Source of the DNA: Microbulbifer elongatus
GTDB lineage: Bacteria; Pseudomonadota; Gammaproteobacteria; Pseudomonadales; Cellvibrionaceae
NCBI RefSeq assembly: GCF_021165935.1
Contig: NZ_CP088953.1
Location: 682,001 to 746,000, forward strand
Direction: 5' to 3'
DNA length: 64,000 nt
Positions 55,421 through 64,000 of this stretch are shown here, piece after piece (position 1 is the stretch's first letter; each line of letters starts with the position of its first letter). The notes beneath the pieces were generated by a model. The model was not told the origin of the DNA, made no database searches, and worked only from the letters and a program-made list of their open reading frames with translations. The position numbers were made by a program, and so were the translations under genes.

Positions 55421-55559
55421 TTTTTTTAAATCAACTTTGTCATGAAAGACATGGACTTTTGGTTGTACATGTGTTCGAGAATGTGCCGGCCACGTTTTGG
55501 GGCATGTGGTGACCAGACTACTATGGGCTGTTACACCCTGGCTGGTTGTAGGAGCATGT

Positions 55560-56030
55560 ATGCTGAGACCGATACAGGAATCGGATATTGAACGCCTGCT
55601 GCAGCTATGGCTTTACCTGGCCTGTAGCAGCCACCCAAGCCTGCCGGTGAGCTATTGGACCGACGCCGGCCGCGCCATGCGACGTCGGTTGCAGGCGCAG
55701 TGTCGGTTTGGCGCCCCGGGGGATTTGGCCAGCAGTAGTCACTGGGTATATACACGCCCGGGGAGTCAGATACCGGAGGGACTGGTCACCATCGCCGAGA
55801 ACCGGCAAGTGGAAACGATCTTCGTTTCCCCCGGAGAACAGGGCCATGGTGTCGGCAGTGAGCTGATGGCCCAGGCAAAGTTTGGGCGCATTCAACTGGA
55901 GACTCAGGTACTGGAAGAGAATCTGCGCGGCCGCTACTTTCTACAGCAGCACGGATTCAATGAGGCTGAACGGGTATTCAACAGCGCCGCCAATCAGGAT
56001 CAGATCTTTATGCATTGCCGGGTTGCGTAA
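55560..56030 (+). CDS. GNAT-family N-acetyltransferase (YiaC-like)
   Basis: A 156-aa acetyl-CoA-dependent transferase with VETIFVSPGEQGHGVGSELMAQAK, which includes the Q-x-x-G-x-G pyrophosphate loop (about residues 82-105), and an N-terminal MLRPIQESDIERLLQLWLY. The ATG at 55560 has AGGAG 5 nt upstream and fits the family start; the frame is open further upstream but lacks homology. Substrate is unknown; protein-lysine or amino-sugar acetylation are possible. Confidence 0.88.
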   Translation: MLRPIQESDIERLLQLWLYLACSSHPSLPVSYWTDAGRAMRRRLQAQCRFGAPGDLASSSHWVYTRPGSQIPEGLVTIAENRQVETIFVSPGEQGHGVGSELMAQAKFGRIQLETQVLEENLRGRYFLQQHGFNEAERVFNSAANQDQIFMHCRVA

Positions 56031-56077
56031 GCCGACTGCCCGCGGGCACCCCACGGGTAGAGCTGCCTGACACGCAT

Positions 56078-56115
56078 AAAAAAGCCCGCACGGTGCTGAC
56101 CGAGCGGGCTTTTTT
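56078..56115. terminator. Bidirectional terminator between the GNAT gene and gyrB
   Basis: AAAAAAGCCCGC (56078-56089) pairs with GCGGGCTTTTTT (56104-56115). The A and T tails let it serve both convergent genes. Confidence 0.95.
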
Positions 56116-56135
56116 ATTCGTGCGGTAAAGCGCGG

Positions 56136-58583
<2,448 letters not shown>

Positions 58584-58717
58584 TTACCGGGCCTGCTTTA
58601 GTTCAGTATTCAGTCGTTCGTTACCAGCCAGCCGTTTCCGGCATGTGTTGAGGCTGGTTCGCCACCCGGCCCACCAATCCGTTGGCGCCGGGAGCTAATA
58701 GTACGTGGGGCAGCCGG

Positions 58718-59824
58718 CTATCGGTCCGCCGCATACCCCACGTTGGTGATCTCCCCATGTTCCACGTGGAACATCTGTGGAGCCCCCCATGGCCCATCAA
58801 GGGCTAACCAGGGGGCTGCCGTCGTATTCGCTTCAATACCGGTCACCAGCACCTGGCTGGCGCACGCCCGCAACCAGCGGGCAAACAGTGCCTGATTCGT
58901 CTGATCCAGCTCCGACGGCAGATCGTCTACCAGAAAAACCGGTTTTTCACCGGAATCCATCACGGAAGCCATGGCCGTGCGCAAGGCACAAACCGCCATC
59001 TTCTGCTGACCGCGGGACAGTACCGCGTGGGCAGGCTGGCCGTGGATAGAAAATCGTAGATCCGCACGGTGTGGGCCGACACGGGTAAACCCCTGCTCCA
59101 GATCGCCTTCGCGGGCCCCTTCCAGCGCATCGGCCAGAGACAGCTCACGCTTCCAGCCACTGCGATAGCTCACCTTTAGATCCGCGAAAACCTCCGAGGG
59201 TAGATCCTGCAGACGCCGCGCGAACTCGCTCTGAAGCAGCTCAAACACCCTACGACGCAGCGCGTCCACTACTTCGCCACTCTGCAACAGTTGATGTTCC
59301 CAAGGGGCGAGAAAATTGGAGTCAATTTTACCACGACGCAGCACTGCATTGCGTTGCTTTAACGCGCTTTGATACACCTTCCAGTGCATCGAGAAGGAAT
59401 GTTCCACGTGGAACACAGACCAGTCCAGAAGTTGTCTGCGAACGCTGGGTCCGCCGTCCAGCGCGGAAAAGCTTTCACTGTTGATCACCTGCAAAGGCAG
59501 ACAGGCTGCAAGCTGCGAACTCGACTCCGCCGCAGACTGGTTAATACGAATCCTCCCCTGCCCATCCCGGCGCTTCTCCACCCCGAGGGTGATACCGCTA
59601 TCCAGGCGGCCAAACACTGCTAGCGAGGGCTGCTCGTAGCGAATCACCGACTGGCTCTGCCGAGACCGGAAGGAGCGCCCGCTGGCGAGCATGTGCACCG
59701 CCTCCAGTAGGGATGTCTTACCGCTACCGTTGGCACCGCAAAACAGGCTCACACGCCCGGCGAGGTCCAGCTCTCCGTGCCCGATATTCCGGAAGTTATT
59801 CAACACCAGTCGATTCAGCGCCAA
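58718..59824 (-). CDS. recF: DNA repair protein RecF
   Basis: SMC/ABC-like ATPase that helps load RecA at gaps. The 368-aa protein has FCGANGSGKTSLLEAVHML (Walker A, about residues 28-46), the signature VLSRGQQKMAVCALR and Walker B-like PVFLVDDLPSELD. The start is a TTG at 59822-59824 (LALNRL), with AGGAG 6 nt upstream; no upstream ATG is available. A terminator-like hairpin lies between dnaN and this gene. Confidence 0.97.
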   Translation of the reverse strand: MALNRLVLNNFRNIGHGELDLAGRVSLFCGANGSGKTSLLEAVHMLASGRSFRSRQSQSVIRYEQPSLAVFGRLDSGITLGVEKRRDGQGRIRINQSAAESSSQLAACLPLQVINSESFSALDGGPSVRRQLLDWSVFHVEHSFSMHWKVYQSALKQRNAVLRRGKIDSNFLAPWEHQLLQSGEVVDALRRRVFELLQSEFARRLQDLPSEVFADLKVSYRSGWKRELSLADALEGAREGDLEQGFTRVGPHRADLRFSIHGQPAHAVLSRGQQKMAVCALRTAMASVMDSGEKPVFLVDDLPSELDQTNQALFARWLRACASQVLVTGIEANTTAAPWLALDGPWGAPQMFHVEHGEITNVGYAADR

Positions 59825-59906
59825 GGGATACTCCTCGTGCCCACCGGGGGCGGCGCCGACCGACCTACTGCCGGCGTACCGACATCAATTATCCAACCAC
59901 CAATAC

Positions 59907-59939
59907 GAAAAGACCGCCATCCAGAACAGATGGCGGTCT
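59907..59939 (-). terminator. Terminator-like hairpin between dnaN and recF
   Basis: On the minus strand AGACCGCCATC-(7 nt)-GATGGCGGTCT is a perfect 11-bp stem followed by TTTTCG. It lies in the 180-bp gap between dnaN and recF and would stop or attenuate transcription from dnaA-dnaN. Confidence 0.75.
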
Positions 59940-60004
59940 CTAATTGCGATCTATCAAGCAGAATCAATCTGTGCACTCGCAGCCTGGCACCGTTACTCAA
60001 ACCA

Positions 60005-61114
60005 TTAAAGGCGCATCGGCATAATGACGTAAACGGCATCGCCCTGCTCGGGCTGCTGCAACAGCGCACTGCTGTTCGCATCGCCGAGGCCAATACGAAT
60101 CTGATCGCTATGAATGGCACCGGTGACATCCAGCAGGTAGCCCACGTTAAAGCCAATCTCCAGTGGGTCACCGTGATAATCCACCATCAACTGCTCTTCC
60201 GCCTCTTCCTGCTCCGGGTTATTCGCCACTATCTGCAGCAGGCCCTCCGAAAGCTGCAGGCGGACCCCGCGATATTTTTCATTGGAGAGAATGGCCGCAC
60301 GCTGGAAAGCCTGACGCAACGCGAGGCGATCCGCGAACACCTCATTGCCGGTACCGCGGGGCAATACGCGCTCGTAGTCCGGGAACTTGCCGTCCACCAG
60401 TTTGGAAGTGAAGGTAAACTGGCCGCAAACCACACGAATATGGTTGTTCCCCAATACCACATCCGCGCTGGTGTCGGTGTCCTCAAGCAGGCGTGCAAGC
60501 TCTAGAACACCCTTACGGGGCACGATCGCCTGGACCGGCGTCTCCACATTCAAGCCGGGGGCATCGCGGTCACACAACGCCAGGCGGTGACCGTCGGTAG
60601 CCACTGCGCGCAATTGCTGCGGGCGACACTCGAGCAGCAGACCATTCAGATAGTAACGGACATCCTGTTGCGCCATGGCAAAACCGGTGGCGTCGATCAG
60701 GCGGCGAATCTCCCGCTGGGAAATAGAGAAGCGGCTCTGCGCGGTGGTTTCTTCCTGATTGGGGAAGTCGCTGGCGGGCAAAGTGGACAGCTGGTAACGG
60801 CTGCGACCACTGCGCAGTACAAGGCGCTCTCCGTCGCGCTCGAATTTCAGTTCGGAACCGTCCGGCAGCGAACGACAGATATCCAGCAGTTTACGCGCCG
60901 GCACGGTTACTTCCCCTTCCAGTTCCGCGGGCTGCTCCAGCTGCAGGCGCCCGACGATCTCTACCTCGAGGTCCGTGCCCGTTAGCGACAACTCCTGCCC
61001 CTGCAATTGCATCAGCACATTTGCCAGCACCGGCAGGGTCTGGCGCTTCTCGACTACGCCGGCAACCAGCTGCAAGGGTTTTACCAGGGCATCACGGCTT
61101 ACGCTGAATTTCAT
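60005..61114 (-). CDS. dnaN: DNA polymerase III beta sliding clamp
   Basis: Ring-shaped processivity factor, 369 aa, with the usual three clamp folds: N-terminal MKFSVSRDALVKPLQLVAGVVEKR, LPVLANVLMQL, middle NLLLECRPQ-type (here YYLNGLLLECRPQQLRAVATDGHRLA) and the C-terminal VYVIMPMRL, the universal family end. Lies 98 bp downstream of dnaA in the same direction. Confidence 0.99.
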   Translation of the reverse strand: MKFSVSRDALVKPLQLVAGVVEKRQTLPVLANVLMQLQGQELSLTGTDLEVEIVGRLQLEQPAELEGEVTVPARKLLDICRSLPDGSELKFERDGERLVLRSGRSRYQLSTLPASDFPNQEETTAQSRFSISQREIRRLIDATGFAMAQQDVRYYLNGLLLECRPQQLRAVATDGHRLALCDRDAPGLNVETPVQAIVPRKGVLELARLLEDTDTSADVVLGNNHIRVVCGQFTFTSKLVDGKFPDYERVLPRGTGNEVFADRLALRQAFQRAAILSNEKYRGVRLQLSEGLLQIVANNPEQEEAEEQLMVDYHGDPLEIGFNVGYLLDVTGAIHSDQIRIGLGDANSSALLQQPEQGDAVYVIMPMRL

Positions 61115-61212
61115 AAATATCGCCTTGATCTACGTTAGGTCATTCTTGTTGTGACGCGGATGCGAAATCGGGCAGCCGCGAAAATAATTTAAATATCAGT
61201 AGGTTACCGCAA

Positions 61213-62931
61213 TCAGGTGGTCAGAGAGCGGGTCAGCAGGCGCACGTCTTCACGAATATCGCCATCGGACTCCTGCAGCTCCTTGATCTTGCGGCACGCG
61301 TGCAGCACCGTCGTGTGGTCACGCCCCCCGAATGCATCACCAATTTCCGGCAAGCTGTGATTGGTGAGCTCCTTGGCCAGAGACATCGCCACCTGCCGCG
61401 GACGCGCGACGGATCGGCTGCGGCGCTTCGACAGCAGATCCGCCACCTTGATCTTGTAGTACTCCGCTACCACGCGCTGAATATTATCGATACTTACCAA
61501 TCGATCTTGCAGTGCCAGCAGGTCTTTCAGCGCCTCGCGCACCAGAATATCGTCAATTGCCCTACCGGTGAACTGGGCGTTCGCAATTACCCGGCGCAGA
61601 GCACCTTCCAGTTCGCGCACATTCGATCGAATGCGTTGCGCGATGAAAAACGCGGAGTCGTGCGGGAGGTCTACACCCACCTGCTCCGCCTTCTTCATCA
61701 GAATGGCCACCCGGGTTTCCAGCTCTGGCGGTTCCACCGCCACCGTCAGCCCCCAGCCGAACCGCGACTTGAGCCGCTCTTCCAGACCATCAATTTCTTT
61801 GGGGTAGCGATCACAGGTCAGAATAATCTGCTGACCACCTTCGAGCAGCGCATTGAAGGTGTGGAAAAACTCTTCCTGAGAGCGCTCTTTACCGGCAAAA
61901 AACTGAATATCATCGATCAGCAGCGCGTCCACCGAACGGTAGTAGCGCTTGAAATCGCTGATCGCGTTAAGCTGCAGCGCCTTCACCATGTCGGCAACAA
62001 AGCGCTCGGAGTGCAGATACACCACCTTCGCATTGGGGTTCCGCTCCACCAGCGCATTCCCCACCGCGTGCATCAAGTGGGTCTTGCCCAGACCTACCCC
62101 GCCATAAATAAACAGTGGGTTGTAGGCGCCACCGGGGTTATCCGCGATCTGTTGCGCCGCCGCGAGGCCAAGCTGGTTGGACTTACCTTCCACAAATGAA
62201 GCGAAGGTAAACCCGCGATTGAGCGCACTGCCGTGTTTGATCGCCCCCTCCACCTCGACCTTGCGCTGGCCCGCACCCGCCGCCGGTAGCGAAGGTGCCG
62301 CTACCGCATCGCTGGAGTGCAAATCCGCAGGCAGCTTTTCCGCTGGGGTGAGGGCCTCCGCACTGGCCTCTTCCGCCGCCAGATGGTTGTGCGCTTCCAT
62401 CCCGGGCAGACTGCGATTGACGGGCACTGCCTGTGCCGCCGGCTGAGACGCGGGCGCCCGCTCACTCACCGGCGCTGCATGGCGCACCGCGCCTGCGGAA
62501 GCAACGGGTGCTGCGGCGTAACCGGGCACAGCACCATTTTCAACAGGAGCGCTTGCCGGCCTTTGCGTGCTCCCACCGCTGTTGCGTGCGTAGCCACCAA
62601 AACCGGTGGCCTGACTGTGACTTGTGTGGGACTGCCCACCAAAGCCGCTATCGCCGTTCAGGCTGCGACGGAAGCGCGAAGTACGCCGATCGAGCGATAC
62701 CACCTCGACCGGCAGAGAGCGACCAGCAAATTGCTGAACCAGCTCGCGAATACGATCGAGAAACTTGTCGCTTACCCAGTTGAGGATAAAGCGATTGGGT
62801 GCAACCAGACGCAGCTCTCCTTCGGAGCTGTCATCACTGACGCGAAGCGGCCGAATCCAGGTGCTGAATTGCTGCGGTGGCAGCTCATCCTGCAAACAGG
62901 CAGCACACTGCTTCCAGACGGAATCAGACAA
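61213..62931 (-). CDS. dnaA: Chromosomal replication initiator DnaA
   Basis: Initiates replication by binding DnaA boxes and melting the origin. The 572-aa protein is longer than E. coli DnaA (467) owing to an extended Ala/Pro/Ser-rich domain II (about residues 85-220). Domain III has [18 protein letters not shown] (Walker A) and [20 protein letters not shown] (Walker B); domain IV has [20 protein letters not shown] and [19 protein letters not shown], the DNA-binding signature. The start is a TTG at 62929-62931 (LSDSVWKQ) with AGGGGG 4-5 nt upstream. Confidence 0.98.
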   Translation of the reverse strand: MSDSVWKQCAACLQDELPPQQFSTWIRPLRVSDDSSEGELRLVAPNRFILNWVSDKFLDRIRELVQQFAGRSLPVEVVSLDRRTSRFRRSLNGDSGFGGQSHTSHSQATGFGGYARNSGGSTQRPASAPVENGAVPGYAAAPVASAGAVRHAAPVSERAPASQPAAQAVPVNRSLPGMEAHNHLAAEEASAEALTPAEKLPADLHSSDAVAAPSLPAAGAGQRKVEVEGAIKHGSALNRGFTFASFVEGKSNQLGLAAAQQIADNPGGAYNPLFIYGGVGLGKTHLMHAVGNALVERNPNAKVVYLHSERFVADMVKALQLNAISDFKRYYRSVDALLIDDIQFFAGKERSQEEFFHTFNALLEGGQQIILTCDRYPKEIDGLEERLKSRFGWGLTVAVEPPELETRVAILMKKAEQVGVDLPHDSAFFIAQRIRSNVRELEGALRRVIANAQFTGRAIDDILVREALKDLLALQDRLVSIDNIQRVVAEYYKIKVADLLSKRRSRSVARPRQVAMSLAKELTNHSLPEIGDAFGGRDHTTVLHACRKIKELQESDGDIREDVRLLTRSLTT

Positions 62932-63067
62932 GGAACCCCCTAAGAATGACGGAACGAGGTGAACTGCGCCCGGCTAATACCGGCCCCATGATTTACAGTG
63001 GAGCGCCCCCAAAAACGCCGGGCATCACCTCAAAAGAAGGGCGACAGTATATCGGTTAGACTCCGGG

Positions 63068-63076
63068 TTATCCACA
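63068..63076 (+). promoter_or_regulatory. DnaA box 1
   Basis: Exact consensus TTATCCACA on the plus strand, inside the dnaA-rpmH intergenic region. Confidence 0.85.
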
Positions 63077-63175
63077 ATTCCGCGGGATTTGGGGACAAGT
63101 TTTCCGTGGGAAAGCCTTGAAATATCAATCACTTGACCACTAAGTAATCGCCCACTGACAGAAGATAAAAGAAAG

Positions 63176-63184
63176 TTATCCACA
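63176..63184 (+). promoter_or_regulatory. DnaA box 2
   Basis: Exact consensus TTATCCACA, same orientation, 108 bp from box 1 and next to the AT-rich stretch. Confidence 0.85.
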
Positions 63185-63433
63185 TGAGACTGTGAGTATC
63201 TTGGGACAAACCGGTGCACTCCCGCAAATAATCCCACTAATACAATCACTTACGAAAATGACAGCAAATTCCACCCGCAGCGGACGCAGTGCGGCACCCG
63301 ACTGAGATACGCGACCACCGCCACAGACAGGGCACCACACCGGCTAAACCCGCTATTAAGGATGAGAAGCCCGGGTGGCCCCGGCACTGCGGCGCCGCCC
63401 GTCGATAATCACGGGAATAAACCGCCGTTAGCG

Positions 63434-63462
63434 TTGCGTTGGTTGGCTTCTTTCTATACAAT
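63434..63462 (+). promoter_or_regulatory. Likely promoter of rpmH-rnpA
   Basis: TTGCGT (63434-63439), 17 bp, TACAAT (63457-63462). It lies about 150 bp upstream of rpmH. Confidence 0.55.
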
Positions 63463-63612
63463 CCGCCGCCTTCGCAGCGCATAGCCTGCTCCGAAGTATG
63501 TCTTCTCCCAGTGGGGACGGACACACCGCAAACAGGCTAATGCCAAACGCGGTAAAGAGTTACCCAAACTTCCCGGACACGACTCCAGGACAACAATCCA
63601 GGTAGTAATACG

Positions 63613-63747
63613 ATGAAACGTACATTTCAGCCCAGCAACTTGAAGCGCGCTCGCACCCACGGCTTCCGTGCCCGTATGGCCACCAAGAACGGCCGTAAGA
63701 TTCTGGCCCGTCGTCGCGCCAAGGGCCGCAAGGTTCTGTGCGCCTAA
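63613..63747 (+). CDS. rpmH: 50S ribosomal protein L34
   Basis: A 44-aa highly basic protein starting [19 protein letters not shown] and ending in [12 protein letters not shown], the near-universal L34 sequence. The gene is often missed because it is short. It is followed by rnpA after 44 bp, the conserved rpmH-rnpA order at the origin. Confidence 0.98.
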   Translation: MKRTFQPSNLKRARTHGFRARMATKNGRKILARRRAKGRKVLCA

Positions 63748-63791
63748 GATTGCCGCCTAGCGAGCAACCTTATACTTGCCACTGAATCACT

Positions 63792-64000
63792 ATGCAGTGC
63801 TCACGCAGCGACTTCGCATTCGCCAAGCCGCTGCGGCTGCTCAATGCGGCGCAGTATCGCGCCGTTTTTGATTCGGCGCCGGTTCGCGCCGCGCAACCCC
63901 AGTTTCTGATCCTCGCCCGCCCCAACGAGCTGGACCATCCCAGGCTCGGCCTCGTAATCGCCAAAAAACACGTTCGCAACGCAACCGACCGCAATCGGAT
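63792..64000 (+). CDS. rnpA: Ribonuclease P protein component (partial, 3' end beyond the window)
   Basis: Protein cofactor of RNase P, which matures tRNA 5' ends. About 69 codons are present: FAFAKPLRLLNAAQYRAVFDS, a middle LARPNELDHPRLGLVIAKKHVRNATDRNR and then the window edge. The latter is the start of the RNR motif (residues about 56-70) that contacts the RNA. The ATG at 63792 gives MQCSRSDFAF; no strong ribosome site is visible, and another start upstream is possible. Confidence 0.95.
   Translation, partial: MQCSRSDFAFAKPLRLLNAAQYRAVFDSAPVRAAQPQFLILARPNELDHPRLGLVIAKKHVRNATDRNR

Larger units (their letters stand above)
62932..63612. other. oriC: Probable replication origin oriC between dnaA and rpmH
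   Basis: The 681-bp non-coding region has two perfect DnaA boxes TTATCCACA, an AT-rich stretch (about 63115-63195) and sits between dnaA and rpmH, the known origin position in Pseudomonas. It also holds the leftward dnaA and rightward rpmH promoters. I see no credible gene. Confidence 0.8.

Overview
The window is about 64 kb of a gammaproteobacterial chromosome around the replication origin. Gene content and order (dnaA-dnaN-recF-gyrB, rpmH-rnpA, glyQS, gmhB, trkA-rsmB-fmt-def, LysM gene-dprA-tsaC-hemF-aroE, and a ctaC-D-G-E/SURF1/ctaA oxidase cluster) closely follow the origin-left region of Pseudomonas aeruginosa. The intergenic palindromes, the SpvB/FN3-type RHS protein, the FecA-like receptor and the S8 protease fit a marine Cellvibrionales relative, Microbulbifer-like. 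The genus is inference from overall resemblance; no 16S gene is present.

Layout. 1-7010: aa3/caa3-type cytochrome c oxidase operon on the minus strand (ctaC, ctaD, ctaG, ctaE, then SURF1, a Sco-like protein and the ctaA start), with a small DUF2909 gene on the plus strand. 7428-13495: MATE transporter, two uncharacterised genes, yheV, prlC and a gamma carbonic anhydrase homologue. 13564-24394: an AT-richer accessory island with a 2134-aa secreted RHS protein, its candidate immunity gene, and a second 5'-truncated RHS copy carrying a different toxin tip and a different immunity gene. 24395-26820: a Zn-dependent carbamoyl-amino-acid-type hydrolase and a DDAH/amidinotransferase-fold enzyme. 26870-35427: a membrane protein, purEK, aroE, hemF, tsaC, a sorbosone dehydrogenase, dprA and a TsaP-like LysM protein. 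35725-41802: def-fmt-rsmB-trkA-trkH. 41887-48215: a CDP-alcohol phosphatidyltransferase, DUF2239, an LpxL-like acyltransferase, glyQS and gmhB. 48585-56030: accessory insertion with a subtilase, rlmI, an iron-type TonB receptor with a Fur box, and a GNAT enzyme. 56136-64000: gyrB, recF, dnaN, dnaA, the origin region with two perfect DnaA boxes, rpmH and the start of rnpA.

The most interesting part is the RHS island. A 1972-bp block of RHS core (14937-16908 and 18148-20119) is duplicated with one difference found by eye. Each copy leads into an intact P-x4-DPxG processing site and then a different toxin tip. Each tip ends in a TAATG overlap with its own unrelated candidate immunity gene. Inside both released tips lies a second shared segment of about 23 residues. 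Recombination between the two cores would delete exactly 3211 bp and swap the tip of the full-length protein, so the locus looks like a toxin-tip cassette store.

A second theme is a family of three intergenic elements (25723-25848, 36264-36371, 38784-38876). Each has a long variable outer palindrome enclosing two small hairpins that expose a GGGA (or GGA) loop.
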